Positions 1 to 12,005 of a DNA stretch of 64,000 nt are shown here, in pieces. How positions within the stretch are numbered: the stretch's first letter is position 1; the number at the start of each line of letters is the position of its first letter. Below the pieces are notes generated by a model. The model saw only the letters and a program-made list of their open reading frames with translations. It did no database searches and had not been told where the DNA came from. A program made the translations under genes and the position numbers. The DNA is from Hydrogenophaga pseudoflava (lineage in GTDB: Bacteria; Pseudomonadota; Gammaproteobacteria; Burkholderiales; Burkholderiaceae_C): assembly GCF_031020795.1 (NCBI RefSeq), contig NZ_JAVHJP010000001.1:718751-782750 (forward strand). Direction: 5' to 3'.

Positions 1-492
1 GCCAACCCGGTGATCGTGGTCGACGAGATCGACAAGGCGGCGGCCGACGCACAGTACGACCCGCTCGGGGCGCTGTACGGCCTGCTGGAACACGACACCG
101 CGCAGAACTTCGTCGACGAGTTCGCCGAGGTGCCGATCGATGCCAGCCAGGTGATCTGGATCACCACGGCCAACGACGAGCGCAGCATCCCCGACCCGAT
201 TCTCAACCGCATGAACGTGTTCGAGATCCAGCCGCCCTCACCCGAAGCGGCACGCCGCATCGCCGCCCATCTCTACGACAGCATCCGCGGTGAACACGAC
301 TGGGGCAAGCGCTTCGATCCTGAGCCCGCCGACGACGTGCTGGACCTGCTTGCCACCCTGGCACCCCGGGAAATGCGGCGCGCGCTGGTCACGGCATTCG
401 GGAACGCCCGGCTGGCGGACCGTTTCACCGTGGAAGCTGCGGATCTGCCCAAAGCGGGCAGTGGCAAGGCGCGGATCGGTTTCCTGCAGTGA
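1..492 (+). CDS. AAA+ ATPase, C-terminal part (cut by window start)
   Basis: The reading frame is open from base 1, so the gene begins outside the window; 163 residues are visible. They start in a Walker B region (VIVVDEID), followed by a sensor-1-like stretch (IWITTAND) and a conserved NRM segment, the pattern of Lon-like or ClpX-like AAA+ ATPases. A helical C-terminal lid (sensor-2 region with an REMRRAL motif) follows. No protease domain lies after the ATPase module, so this is not a complete Lon. The P-loop is outside the window. The substrate cannot be inferred. The gene ends 12 bp before the convergent lytic transglycosylase gene. Confidence 0.75.
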   Translation, partial: ANPVIVVDEIDKAAADAQYDPLGALYGLLEHDTAQNFVDEFAEVPIDASQVIWITTANDERSIPDPILNRMNVFEIQPPSPEAARRIAAHLYDSIRGEHDWGKRFDPEPADDVLDLLATLAPREMRRALVTAFGNARLADRFTVEAADLPKAGSGKARIGFLQ

Positions 493-504
493 GCGTCCTG
501 GTGC

Positions 505-1125
505 TCAGGCGGCCGGAGGCAACCACTGCCTCGCCGCGGCGTACACCGCGTTGGGGTATTCGGCGCGCCCCCGGCTGCCGTTGTAGCGCCCCAGTGCCAT
601 GAAGGTGTCGCCGCGCTCGCGGTCCAGGTAGTGGCGCAGGATGACGCAGCCGAAGCGGATGTTGGTCTGCATGTGGAACAGCCTGCCCGGGTCGCCGTCG
701 CCGATCAGTCGCGACCAGAACGGCATGATCTGCATGTAGCCACGGGCGCCGACGCGCGAGATCGCAAACTTGCGGAACGCGCTCTCGACCTGGATCAGAC
801 CCATCACCATGGTCGTGTCCAGGCCGGCGCGTCGGGTCTCGTACCAGACAGTCTGGAGAAACTCGATGCGGGTCTGGAAATCCGGTTTGCGCTTCTTGAG
901 CCGCTCGCTCATCGCCCCAAGCCAGCGCAGGTAGGCCAGGCGCTTGTCGGTGTCGGTGAACTCGGGCACCGGCGGCGCGCTGTTGGCAATGGCCGAGCTG
1001 AGCGCCGTGCGCACCGAATCGGCCAGGGGCTCTTCCACCTGCCCGCCCGCATGCACCCAACCGGTGCCCAGCCAGCCGGTCGAGCCGAAGGCCGCCGCAC
1101 GAGCCAGCCACTGGCGGCGGTCCAT
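505..1125 (-). CDS. Lytic transglycosylase (SLT domain)
   Basis: Predicted 206-aa exported murein lytic transglycosylase, which would cleave the MurNAc-GlcNAc bond of peptidoglycan in the periplasm. The SLT signature is clear: catalytic Glu at about residue 114 in IQVESAFRKFA, then GARGYMQIMP. The N-terminus (MDRRQWLARAAAFG) is a signal peptide with a twin-arginine look, so Tat export is possible. I chose the ATG at 1125; a GTG at 1140 overlaps the proS stop as GTGA and is the alternative. The gene directly follows proS on the same strand and is probably co-transcribed. The exact SLT subfamily is not resolved. Confidence 0.85.
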   Translation of the reverse strand: MDRRQWLARAAAFGSTGWLGTGWVHAGGQVEEPLADSVRTALSSAIANSAPPVPEFTDTDKRLAYLRWLGAMSERLKKRKPDFQTRIEFLQTVWYETRRAGLDTTMVMGLIQVESAFRKFAISRVGARGYMQIMPFWSRLIGDGDPGRLFHMQTNIRFGCVILRHYLDRERGDTFMALGRYNGSRGRAEYPNAVYAAARQWLPPAA

Positions 1126-1136
1126 CACCCGCGGTC

Positions 1137-2882
<1,746 letters not shown>

Positions 2883-3058
2883 GGGGAAACCGCCACCAAG
2901 GTGGACAAAGGCTGGGAGTGTGATCGGAATGAGGCTGGAGAACAGGGGCTCCGTCGGTCGGTGTTTACCCGGCGTTGGGCCGATGCCGCATCGCATTTGG
3001 TACGCAATTTGTCATGCGCGATGCATAATCCAGACAGTTCAAAAATTTGGGGTTGATT

Positions 3059-3697
3059 ATGCTTGACAGAGAAGGCTTCAGGCCCAATGTCGGCATCATT
3101 CTGCTCAACCAGCGAAACCAGGTGTTCTGGGGCAAGCGCATTCGCTCTCACTCCTGGCAGTTTCCGCAGGGCGGCATTGATCGGGGTGAAACCCCCGAAC
3201 AGGCCATGTACCGGGAGCTGCACGAAGAGGTGGGTCTCAAGCCCGAGCACGTGAGCATCGTGGCCCGCACGCGGGACTGGTTGCGCTACGAAGTGCCAGA
3301 CCGGTTCATCCGCAGGGATGCGCGCGGTCATTACAAAGGCCAGAAACAGATCTGGTATCTGCTGCGTCTCGTCGCGCATGACTGGAATCTGAACCTGCGC
3401 GCCACCGACCATCCCGAGTTCGATGCTTGGCGCTGGCACGACTACTGGGTTCCGCTGGACGTGGTAGTCGAGTTCAAGCGCGGCGTATACGAAATGGCCC
3501 TGACCGAACTGGCCCGTTACCTGCCCAAGAACGACCACCGCAACCGCTACCTGCGAGCGGGCGGTCGGCCGCAACGCTCCGCCGAGGAACAGACGCCGCA
3601 CGCCGTGTCTCGCATATGTCCGGGCGGCATGGAACTGCCCCCTGGCGCCAGCTTCGATCCGGATCCCCAGGCACAACCGCGCCCCTGTCTGGATTGA
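3059..3697 (+). CDS. rppH: RNA pyrophosphohydrolase (Nudix)
   Basis: RppH/NudH removes pyrophosphate from 5'-triphosphorylated mRNA and so starts 5'-end-dependent decay. The protein has 212 aa from the ATG at 3059. The Nudix box is complete at residues 38-60 ([12 protein letters not shown], then [10 protein letters not shown]). The N-terminus [15 protein letters not shown] is diagnostic of the family. After about residue 160 there is a Pro- and Arg-rich tail of roughly 50 residues with no recognisable domain, common in betaproteobacterial homologues as I recall. A CATAAT box at 3024-3029 could be a -10 element, but no well-spaced -35 was found. The gene converges on proB with a 23-bp gap. Confidence 0.93.
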   Translation: MLDREGFRPNVGIILLNQRNQVFWGKRIRSHSWQFPQGGIDRGETPEQAMYRELHEEVGLKPEHVSIVARTRDWLRYEVPDRFIRRDARGHYKGQKQIWYLLRLVAHDWNLNLRATDHPEFDAWRWHDYWVPLDVVVEFKRGVYEMALTELARYLPKNDHRNRYLRAGGRPQRSAEEQTPHAVSRICPGGMELPPGASFDPDPQAQPRPCLD

Positions 3698-3720
3698 AAC
3701 TGCGGCGCGGCGGCGCAGAT

Positions 3721-4896
3721 TCAGCTGCGCGTGAGCACCAGGTTGTCCCGGTGGATCATCTCCGGCTCGGCGGCGTATCCCAGCAACCGCTCGAAATCCG
3801 CCGACGAGCGGCGACAGAGCAAACGCGCTTCCGGGCTGGCGTAATTCGAGAGACCACGTGCGATTTCCGCACCATCCGGCCCGCGCACCGCAATCACGTC
3901 GCCGCGCGAGAAATCCCCCTCGACGCCCGTCATGCCGATGGGCAGCAGGCTCTTGCCCTCTCCCACGATTTTTTCAACTGCACCGGAGTCCACGACCACC
4001 GAACCCCGCATCTGCAGGTGGTCCGCCATCCATTGCTTGCGTGCCTGCTGCTTGGCGGTCTGGGCCACCAGACAGGTGCCGATGGCCTCCCCTTCGCAGA
4101 GGCGCTGCAAGACGCGCGGCTCACGCCCCCAAGCGATCACGGTGGACGCGCCCGAGCCCGCCGCACGCTTGGCCGCCAGTATCTTGGTGATCATGCCGCC
4201 TTTGCCGATGCCTGAGCCAGCACCGCCGGCCATCGCCTCCAGTTGCGGATCACCCGCCCGAGCCACATGCACAAAGGTCGCTGATGGATCGCGACGAGGA
4301 TCGGCGGTGTAGAGCCCCTTCTGGTCCGTCAGGATGACCAGCACATCCGCCTCGACCAGATTGGCCACCAAGGCACCCAGCGTGTCGTTGTCACCGAACT
4401 TGATCTCATCGTTGACCACCGTGTCGTTTTCGTTGATCACCGGGACCACGCCGAGCTGCAGCAAGGTCAGAAGCGTGGAACGCGCATTCAGGTAGCGTTC
4501 GCGATCGGCCAGGTCGGCATGCGTCAGCAACACCTGGGCACTGCCCACACCACATTCGCGAAGCTTGGTCTCGTACATCTGCACCAGACCCATCTGCCCG
4601 ACGGCCGCCGCGGCCTGCAGTTCGTTGATTTCTTTTGGACGGCTGGTCCAGCCCAGGCGCTTCATGCCCTCGGCCACCGCCCCGCTGCTGACCATGATCA
4701 GCTCGCGCCCGCTTTGTACCAAAGCCGCCAGCTGCTGACTCCAGTGGCCGATGGCCGCCTCGTCCAGTCCCCGCCCTTCGTTCGTAACCAGGCTGGACCC
4801 CACTTTCACCACAATGCGCCGCGCGGATTTCACAACGGGCGGAACGCCGCTGTTGTCATTGATAGGAGCGGTCACGAAGCTTCCCACGTCTGCCAT
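3721..4896 (-). CDS. proB: Glutamate 5-kinase
   Basis: Catalyses ATP-dependent phosphorylation of glutamate, the first step of proline biosynthesis. The 391-aa protein has an amino-acid-kinase domain ([14 protein letters not shown] near residue 28, [18 protein letters not shown] [12 protein letters not shown]) followed by a C-terminal PUA domain (about 300-380). The start is uncertain: the ATG at 4896 lacks a Shine-Dalgarno sequence, while a GTG at 4875 has GGGAAG a few bases upstream. The gene follows obgE on the same strand with a 18-bp gap, the usual rplU-rpmA-obgE-proB order of betaproteobacteria. Confidence 0.96.
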   Translation of the reverse strand: MADVGSFVTAPINDNSGVPPVVKSARRIVVKVGSSLVTNEGRGLDEAAIGHWSQQLAALVQSGRELIMVSSGAVAEGMKRLGWTSRPKEINELQAAAAVGQMGLVQMYETKLRECGVGSAQVLLTHADLADRERYLNARSTLLTLLQLGVVPVINENDTVVNDEIKFGDNDTLGALVANLVEADVLVILTDQKGLYTADPRRDPSATFVHVARAGDPQLEAMAGGAGSGIGKGGMITKILAAKRAAGSGASTVIAWGREPRVLQRLCEGEAIGTCLVAQTAKQQARKQWMADHLQMRGSVVVDSGAVEKIVGEGKSLLPIGMTGVEGDFSRGDVIAVRGPDGAEIARGLSNYASPEARLLCRRSSADFERLLGYAAEPEMIHRDNLVLTRS

Positions 4897-4914
4897 GCTT
4901 GTATCGGTGTTACG

Positions 4915-6090
<1,176 letters not shown>

Positions 6091-6348
6091 TCACACCGGC
6101 GTGATGCTCACGGTCTGGCGGTTCAGTGCACCCTTGGTTGCGAAGGTCACATGCCCGTCCACAGTAGCGAACAGGGTATGGTCCTTGCCCACTCCGACAT
6201 TCGTGCCAGGGTGGAACTTGGTACCGCGCTGGCGCACGATGATGGAACCGGCGCTCACCAGTTCGCCACCGAAGGCCTTCACGCCGAGCATCTTGGGCTT
6301 GGAATCACGCCCGTTTCGCGTAGAGCCGCCGCCTTTTTTCTGTGCCAT
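6091..6348 (-). CDS. rpmA: 50S ribosomal protein L27
   Basis: 85-aa L27, a component of the large subunit near the peptidyl-transferase centre. The N-terminus [16 protein letters not shown] is the conserved form without the N-terminal propeptide of Firmicutes. The motif [21 protein letters not shown] is intact. It sits 13 bp after rplU, the universal pairing, and before a strong terminator. Confidence 0.98.
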   Translation of the reverse strand: MAQKKGGGSTRNGRDSKPKMLGVKAFGGELVSAGSIIVRQRGTKFHPGTNVGVGKDHTLFATVDGHVTFATKGALNRQTVSITPV

Positions 6349-6361
6349 TTCAAACTACTCC

Positions 6362-6673
6362 TCAGGCAGCGATCGCAGCGATCTGCAGCTCGGTGAAATT
6401 CTGACGATGACCTTGGCGCTTCTGGTAGTGCTTGCGACGGCGCATCTTGAAGATGCGGACCTTGTCGTGCCGACCGTGTGCCACCACGGTGGCCTTGACT
6501 GTTGCGCCAGAGACCAGGGGGGTGCCAACCTTGAGTTCGCTGCCATTGCCGACAGCCAGAACCTGGTCGATCACGATTTCCTGGCCCACTTCCGCAGCAA
6601 TCTGTTCTACTTTGATTTTTTCGCCAGCAGCAACGCGATATTGCTTGCCACCGGTTTTTATGACCGCGTACAT
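6362..6673 (-). CDS. rplU: 50S ribosomal protein L21
   Basis: 103-aa L21 of the large subunit, starting [14 protein letters not shown], the family hallmark. The frame is open 48 codons further upstream, but the ATG at 6673 matches L21 and has GAGG a few bases upstream. The leader runs about 65 nt from an extended -10 promoter and contains an inverted repeat at 6693-6715, which could be a regulatory structure. It is co-transcribed with rpmA. Confidence 0.97.
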   Translation of the reverse strand: MYAVIKTGGKQYRVAAGEKIKVEQIAAEVGQEIVIDQVLAVGNGSELKVGTPLVSGATVKATVVAHGRHDKVRIFKMRRRKHYQKRQGHRQNFTELQIAAIAA

Positions 6674-6745
6674 AGGAACCTCATGAAGTTTTTGCCAGCA
6701 GGGATTTGCCTGGCATCCGGCAGACGGACTTCCGCCGAACCGTAG

Positions 6746-6754
6746 ATTATAGCA
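6746..6754 (-). promoter_or_regulatory. Extended -10 promoter for rplU-rpmA
   Basis: The minus strand reads TGCTATAAT: a perfect TATAAT (6746-6751) with the TGN extension. There is no good -35, as expected for extended -10 promoters. It lies 73 bp upstream of the rplU ATG. Confidence 0.6.
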
Positions 6755-6835
6755 CCGCCAGCCGCTAGGCGGAAGCACCACCTTTTGTCCTTCACCGACT
6801 GCACGTAGAGCCGCCACACGGACACGGCGCGCCTG

Positions 6836-6864
6836 TTAGGCGCCTCTTCCCCGGTTCCTATAAT
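6836..6864 (+). promoter_or_regulatory. Candidate promoter for ispB
   Basis: A perfect TATAAT lies at 6859-6864 on the plus strand. A weak -35 candidate (TTAGGC, 6836-6841) sits at 17-bp spacing. The start codon of ispB is 37 bp downstream of the -10. The box is back-to-back with the rplU promoter, about 85 bp away. Confidence 0.45.
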
Positions 6865-6901
6865 CCGCGCACTCCACTCAGCCGAACCGCGGTAGCCGAT
6901 C

Positions 6902-7885
6902 TTGACACCAGCCAGCCCCTCCAACGACTCGCCTCTCGACCTGATTCGGCTGGACATGAGAGCCGTTGATCTGGTGATCAACGATCGCCTCACCTCCGAG
7001 GTGCCTCTGGTCAAGGAAGTGTCGCAGTACATCATTTCTGCAGGGGGCAAGCGATTGCGCCCTGCACTGCTCCTGCTCATCAGCGGCGCCCTGGGCAGCG
7101 CCCACCCACACCGGCACACCCTGGCGGCCGTGGTGGAGTTCATCCATACCGCAACCCTTCTGCATGACGATGTGGTCGACGAGTCCACCTTGCGCAGAGG
7201 TCGGGCAACCGCCAATGAGCGGTTCGGAAACGCACCCAGCGTGCTGGTGGGCGACTTCCTGTACTCCCGCGCGTTCCAGATGATGGTGGACGTGAACAAC
7301 ATGCGGGTCATGGAAGTGCTGTCCGAAGCAACCAACGTCATTGCAGAAGGGGAAGTGCAGCAACTGGTGAACATGCACGACCCGTCGCTCGACGAGGCCG
7401 CCTACCTCCGCGTCATCCGATCAAAGACGGCCAAGCTCTTTGAGGCAAGCGCCCGGCTGGCGCCCATTTTGGCGGGTGCTACCGAGGAAGTCGAAGACGC
7501 GTGCGCCGTGTATGGCCAGGCCCTCGGGACCGCGTTCCAAGTGATTGACGATGTTCTGGACTATGAAGGCGACGCGCATGAGCTGGGCAAGAACCTGGGC
7601 GACGACTTGAGGGAAGGGAAAGTAACCCTCCCCATCATCTGCGCACTCAAAAAGGCCTCACCGGAACAGCAGCAACTGCTGCAGTCCGCCATCATTGAGG
7701 GCGACGTGGAACACATGGACGCCATTCTGAACATCATTCGTGAAACGGGAGCCCTTGAGGCCGCCCGATCAAGCGCCATGACAGAGGCTCGTCGCGCCAT
7801 GGAAGCAGCACAAACGCTTCCGGAAAATCTGTACCGTTCGGCTTTGCTACAATTAGCGGCTGATCTGTTGGAGCGCCGCTCCTGA
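6902..7885 (+). CDS. ispB: Octaprenyl diphosphate synthase
   Basis: Trans-prenyltransferase that builds the C40 side chain of ubiquinone from farnesyl diphosphate and IPP. The 327-aa protein has the two aspartate-rich motifs (LLHDDVVDES near residue 88 and VIDDVLDYEGD near 214) and GGKRLRP. I took the TTG at 6902 as start because the predicted N-terminus (DLIRLDMRAVD) aligns with homologues from memory; the first ATG is at 6956 and would remove part of helix 1. It is divergent from rplU, the common arrangement, and a tRNA-Pro gene follows. Confidence 0.92.
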   Translation: MTPASPSNDSPLDLIRLDMRAVDLVINDRLTSEVPLVKEVSQYIISAGGKRLRPALLLLISGALGSAHPHRHTLAAVVEFIHTATLLHDDVVDESTLRRGRATANERFGNAPSVLVGDFLYSRAFQMMVDVNNMRVMEVLSEATNVIAEGEVQQLVNMHDPSLDEAAYLRVIRSKTAKLFEASARLAPILAGATEEVEDACAVYGQALGTAFQVIDDVLDYEGDAHELGKNLGDDLREGKVTLPIICALKKASPEQQQLLQSAIIEGDVEHMDAILNIIRETGALEAARSSAMTEARRAMEAAQTLPENLYRSALLQLAADLLERRS

Positions 7886-7932
7886 CAGTTCCAAACAGCG
7901 CCGGTCAGTCATAGTCAGATCGTGCGCTTCGG

Positions 7933-8009
7933 CGGGGTGTAGCTTAGCCTGGTAGAGCGCTACGTTCGGGACGTAGAGGCCGGAGGTTCGAATCCTCTCA
8001 CCCCGACCA
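7933..8009 (+). tRNA. tRNA-Pro (CGG)
   Basis: 77-nt tRNA. The acceptor strands CGGGGTG (7933-7939) and CACCCCG (7999-8005) pair perfectly, followed by A and an encoded CCA. The anticodon stem CTACG/CGTAG encloses TTCGGGA, giving anticodon CGG, which reads the proline codon CCG. The T-loop GTTCGAATC is intact. It lies 47 bp after ispB. Confidence 0.97.
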
Positions 8010-8119
8010 TTCTTTTTGGTCTCCTGCACCGGTCGGCACCGGCATCGCAGGCCATCACCGACACCTCCGCACAACATCCGGCGCGCCCGCAGGCGCGTTT
8101 TCGACACAGTTTGGGTGAA

Positions 8120-8148
8120 TTGTGTCTTCCAAGTCATTGATTTACGAT
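8120..8148 (+). promoter_or_regulatory. Candidate promoter for pilB
   Basis: TTGTGT (8120-8125) and TACGAT (8143-8148) are spaced 17 bp. Both are partial matches to sigma-70 boxes. The predicted transcript would start only about 7 nt before the pilB ATG. Confidence 0.3.
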
Positions 8149-8161
8149 AGATTACGCGGTT

Positions 8162-9898
8162 ATGGCATCTGTCGAAACGGCTTCACAAGATACACCTTCC
8201 ATGGCCTTGCCTGGATTGGGCAGGGCACTTGTGAGCGCAGGAAAGCTGGGTCAGAAGGCGGCCGAAGATCTGTACAAGAAGGCACAGAGCGGGCGCACCA
8301 GCTTCATTGCTGAACTGACTGGCTCGGGAGCGGTTTCTGCTTCCGATTTGGCTCACACCATGTCCACGGCGTTCGCGGCGCCGTTGCTGGATCTGGACGC
8401 CATCGATCTGCAGAGATTGCCCAAAGGTTTGCTGGACCCCAAGATCTGCATCGACTACCGCATTGTTGTCCTGAGCAAACGCAACAACCGCCTGATGGTC
8501 GCGACGGCAGATCCGGCTGATCAGCAGGCAGCAGAAAAGATCAAGTTTGCGACCCAGCTCGGCGTGGACTGGGTCATCGCAGAGTACGACAAGCTCAGCA
8601 AGCTCATTGAAGCGCAGTCCACCACCGCCAATGAGGCGATGGACCAGATTGTGGGAGGTGAGTTCGAGTTCGACGAGTTTGCAGCCGAAGCGGTTACCAC
8701 GGACACCGACAAGACCACCTCCTCGGAAGTGGACGACGCGCCGGTGGTCAAGTTTCTCCACAAGATGCTGCTCGATGCATTCAACATGCGGGCGTCCGAT
8801 CTGCATTTCGAGCCGTACGAACACAATTACCGCGTGCGTTTCCGCATCGACGGTGAACTGCGCGAAATCGCCTCCCCGCCTGTTGCGATCAAGGACAAGC
8901 TGGCATCCCGCATCAAGGTGATCTCCAGAATGGACATCTCCGAAAAGCGGGTGCCGCAGGATGGCCGCATGAAGCTCAAGGTGGGGCCTGAGCGTGTGAT
9001 CGATTTCCGCGTCAGCACCTTGCCCACGCTGTTCGGCGAAAAGATCGTGATCCGTATTCTCGATCCCAGCAGTGCCAAAGTGGGGATCGATGCCCTCGGC
9101 TATGAACCCGAGGAGAAAGAGCGTCTGCTCAGCGCGATCTCTCGCCCCTACGGCATGGTGCTGGTCACCGGCCCGACGGGTTCGGGCAAGACGGTGTCGC
9201 TCTACACCTGCCTGAACATGCTCAACAAGCCGGGCATCAACATTTCCACGGCAGAAGACCCGTCGGAAATCAACTTGCCTGGGGTCAACCAGGTCAATGT
9301 CAATGAAAAGGCGGGTCTGACTTTTGCAGCTGCGCTCAAGGCATTCCTGCGACAGGATCCGGACGTCATCATGGTGGGCGAAATCCGCGACCTCGAAACC
9401 GCGGACATCTCCATCAAGGCTGCCCAGACCGGTCACATGGTGCTGTCGACCCTGCACACCAACGACGCCCCCACCACACTCACCCGGATGATGAACATGG
9501 GCATTCCCACGTTCAACATCGCGTCGAGCGTGATCCTCATCACCGCGCAGCGATTGGCCAGGCGCTTGTGCGCCAACTGCAAAGCGCCGCTGGACGTGCC
9601 CCGCAAAGCCTTGCTGGAAGCGGGCTACAAGGCTGAAGAACTGGATGGCAGCTGGACCCCTTACAGGCCGGTGGGTTGCTCGGCCTGCAACAACGGCTAC
9701 AAGGGTCGGGTCGGCATCTACCAGGTGATGCCGATTTCGGAGGAAATCCAGCGCATCATCCTCAAGGGGGGCAGCGCTCTGGACATTGCCCAGCAGGCTT
9801 CGCGCGAAGGGGTGAGAACCTTGCGCGAGTCTGGTCTCCTCAAGGTCAAGCAGGGTGTGACATCACTGGACGAAGTGCTCAGCGTCACGAACGAATAA
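8162..9898 (+). CDS. pilB: Type IV pilus assembly ATPase PilB
   Basis: Cytoplasmic motor ATPase that drives pilus extension. The 578-aa protein has a MshEN-type N-terminal region (about 50-150), Walker A GPTGSGKT (337-344), an Asp box (AEDPSEI, 364-370), Walker B (DPDVIMVGEIRD, 399-410), a His box (GHMVLSTLHTN) and a tetracysteine zinc site (C470, C473, C506, C509). These mark PilB rather than the retraction ATPase PilT. The ATG at 8162 has no Shine-Dalgarno; the next in-frame ATG is at 8201. pilC and pilD follow, so this is the motor, platform and peptidase operon. Confidence 0.96.
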   Translation: MASVETASQDTPSMALPGLGRALVSAGKLGQKAAEDLYKKAQSGRTSFIAELTGSGAVSASDLAHTMSTAFAAPLLDLDAIDLQRLPKGLLDPKICIDYRIVVLSKRNNRLMVATADPADQQAAEKIKFATQLGVDWVIAEYDKLSKLIEAQSTTANEAMDQIVGGEFEFDEFAAEAVTTDTDKTTSSEVDDAPVVKFLHKMLLDAFNMRASDLHFEPYEHNYRVRFRIDGELREIASPPVAIKDKLASRIKVISRMDISEKRVPQDGRMKLKVGPERVIDFRVSTLPTLFGEKIVIRILDPSSAKVGIDALGYEPEEKERLLSAISRPYGMVLVTGPTGSGKTVSLYTCLNMLNKPGINISTAEDPSEINLPGVNQVNVNEKAGLTFAAALKAFLRQDPDVIMVGEIRDLETADISIKAAQTGHMVLSTLHTNDAPTTLTRMMNMGIPTFNIASSVILITAQRLARRLCANCKAPLDVPRKALLEAGYKAEELDGSWTPYRPVGCSACNNGYKGRVGIYQVMPISEEIQRIILKGGSALDIAQQASREGVRTLRESGLLKVKQGVTSLDEVLSVTNE

Positions 9899-9929
9899 AT
9901 CGCCATCCGGACCGGGAAACGAGGAACAC

Positions 9930-11147
9930 ATGGCTACCGCAGCATCAAAAGGCACCCAGGATTTCGTGTTCGAGTGGGAGGGAAAGGATCGCAACGGGAA
10001 GGCGGTTCGAGGCGAGACTCGGGCCATCGGAGAAAACCAGGTGCTGGCCGCCATGCGCCGCCAAGGCATTGTGGTCACCAAAGTCAAGAAGCGCAGAATG
10101 CGCTCGGGCAAGCGGATCAAGCCCAAGGACATCGCCATTTTCACCCGCCAGCTCGCGACCATGATGAAGGCAGGTGTGCCCCTGTTGCAGGCGTTTGACA
10201 TCGTGGGGCGCGGCAACCCCAACCCCAGCCTCTCCAAGTTGCTCAACGACATCCGGTCCGACGTCGAAACCGGCACATCCCTCAGCGCGGCCTTCCGAAA
10301 GTACCCGCTGTACTTTGATAGTCTGTACAGCAACCTCGTGGAAGCGGGCGAAGCGGCCGGCATTCTGGAAGAGTTGCTGGATCGGCTGGCGACCTACATG
10401 GAGAAAACCGAGGCGCTCAAGTCGAAGATCAAGTCGGCCCTCATGTATCCGGTGGCTGTCATCATCGTCGCGTTTGTGGTGGTGGCGGTGATCATGATCT
10501 TCGTGATTCCCTCGTTCAAGCAGGTGTTCACCTCGTTCGGTGCCGATCTCCCTGGACCCACCCTTTTCGTGATCTCCATGAGCGAGTTCTTCACGCAGTA
10601 CTGGTGGCTCATCTTCGGTGGCATATTCGGCGTCTCGTACTTCTTCCTGCAAGCGTGGAAGCGCAACGAGAAGGTTCAGATGTTCATGGACCGACTCATG
10701 CTGAAGATGCCCATCTTCGGGCCGCTGGTGGAGAAGTCGGTGATCGCGCGCTGGACCCGCACGCTGGCCACCATGTTCGCAGCCGGCGTTCCCCTGGTCG
10801 AAGCCCTGGACTCGGTGGGTGGCGCCTCCGGTAATTCGGTCTTTTCCAAAGCGACCGAGCGCATTCAGCAGGAGGTATCAACCGGTACCAGCCTCACAAA
10901 CGCCATGACCAATGCCAACATCTTCCCCTCCATGGTGCTGCAGATGTGCGCGATCGGTGAAGAGTCGGGCTCCATCGACCACATGTTGGGCAAGGCCGCC
11001 GACTTCTATGAAGCCGAGGTCGACGACATGGTGGCCGGACTCTCCAGCCTCATGGAACCCATCATCATCGTGGTGTTGGGTACCGTGATCGGAGGCATTG
11101 TGGTGTCGATGTACCTGCCCATCTTCAAGCTGGGCCAGGTCGTTTGA
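9930..11147 (+). CDS. pilC: Type IV pilus inner-membrane platform protein PilC
   Basis: 405-aa GspF-type platform protein, which sits in the inner membrane and couples PilB to pilin insertion. It contains two repeats of the T2SSF domain (about 70-195 and 272-395), each with the FTRQLATMMKAGVPLLQA-type start (second copy: WTRTLATMFAAGVPLVEA). There are three hydrophobic segments near 170, 220 and 375. GAGGAAC upstream is a plausible ribosome binding site. Its stop overlaps or nearly abuts pilD. Confidence 0.96.
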   Translation: MATAASKGTQDFVFEWEGKDRNGKAVRGETRAIGENQVLAAMRRQGIVVTKVKKRRMRSGKRIKPKDIAIFTRQLATMMKAGVPLLQAFDIVGRGNPNPSLSKLLNDIRSDVETGTSLSAAFRKYPLYFDSLYSNLVEAGEAAGILEELLDRLATYMEKTEALKSKIKSALMYPVAVIIVAFVVVAVIMIFVIPSFKQVFTSFGADLPGPTLFVISMSEFFTQYWWLIFGGIFGVSYFFLQAWKRNEKVQMFMDRLMLKMPIFGPLVEKSVIARWTRTLATMFAAGVPLVEALDSVGGASGNSVFSKATERIQQEVSTGTSLTNAMTNANIFPSMVLQMCAIGEESGSIDHMLGKAADFYEAEVDDMVAGLSSLMEPIIIVVLGTVIGGIVVSMYLPIFKLGQVV

Positions 11148-11152
11148 TCAGC

Positions 11153-11995
11153 ATGGTCAACGCGCTGGACGCCGCGCTGCTGGGCGTTCTGGGGCTGCTG
11201 GTCGGCAGTTTCCTCAATGTGGTCATCCACCGACTGCCCAAGATGATGGAGTTGCGCTGGGCAGCAGAATGTGCGGAGTTGCAAGGCACAGCGGCCGACA
11301 CCGATGCGGCGGCCTCCTACAACCTCATGGTGCCACGCTCTGCGTGCCCTCACTGCGGGCACCAAATCCGGTGGTTCGAAAACATACCGGTGTTCAGCTA
11401 TCTTGCCCTAGGAGGCAAATGCGCCGGTTGCAAGGCGCCCATCAGTGCCCGCTATCCGACGGTGGAGCTTCTGACCGGTGCCTTGTTCGCCTGGTGCGGT
11501 TGGACCTGGGGGCTGGGCTGGGAAGCACTGGCCTGGAGCGGATTTGCTGCGAGCCTCGTGGCGCTGACGTGCATCGACTGGGACACCACGTTGCTGCCTG
11601 ATGACATCACCCTGCCCCTGCTGTGGGCCGGCCTGTGCCTCTCGGCGCTGGGGCTCACCGGAGTGCCGTTGACCGACTCGCTGTGGGGTGCCGTTGGCGG
11701 TTACCTGTCCCTCTGGCTGGTGTATTGGGGATTCAAGCTGGCCACGGGCAAGGAAGGCATGGGTTATGGTGACTTCAAGCTGTTCGCGGCGCTCGGCGCC
11801 TGGTTCGGTTGGCAGGCATTGATCCCGATCATCCTCATGGCCTCGGTGATCGGCGCTGTCGTGGGCATCGGTATCAAGGTGTTTTCACAGCTGCGCGAAG
11901 GCGGCTATGTGCCGTTCGGCCCTTTCCTGGCCCTGGCCGGAGTCACGTCGCTCTTTTTCGGGCCACGCGCCATCCTGGCCGCGATCGGTCTCTGA
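11153..11995 (+). CDS. pilD: Prepilin leader peptidase / N-methyltransferase PilD
   Basis: Bifunctional inner-membrane enzyme that cleaves prepilins and methylates the new N-terminus. The protein has 280 aa from the ATG at 11153; a TTG at 11144 overlapping the pilC stop is an alternative. It shows the N-terminal cysteine cluster (C65, C68, C90, C93), the active-site aspartates in TCIDWDTTLLPDD (about 142) and GYGDFKL (D207), and several membrane segments. No pilin gene accompanies it in this window, so it probably also serves pilins encoded elsewhere. Confidence 0.95.
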   Translation: MVNALDAALLGVLGLLVGSFLNVVIHRLPKMMELRWAAECAELQGTAADTDAAASYNLMVPRSACPHCGHQIRWFENIPVFSYLALGGKCAGCKAPISARYPTVELLTGALFAWCGWTWGLGWEALAWSGFAASLVALTCIDWDTTLLPDDITLPLLWAGLCLSALGLTGVPLTDSLWGAVGGYLSLWLVYWGFKLATGKEGMGYGDFKLFAALGAWFGWQALIPIILMASVIGAVVGIGIKVFSQLREGGYVPFGPFLALAGVTSLFFGPRAILAAIGL

Positions 11996-12005
11996 CCGGC
12001 CAGCC

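Noticed and set aside
8525..9260. EDPSEI in place of EDPVEI in the PilB Asp box
   Set aside because: Only one hydrophobic residue differs; the acidic catalytic residues are all present, and I recall the same form in betaproteobacterial PilB.
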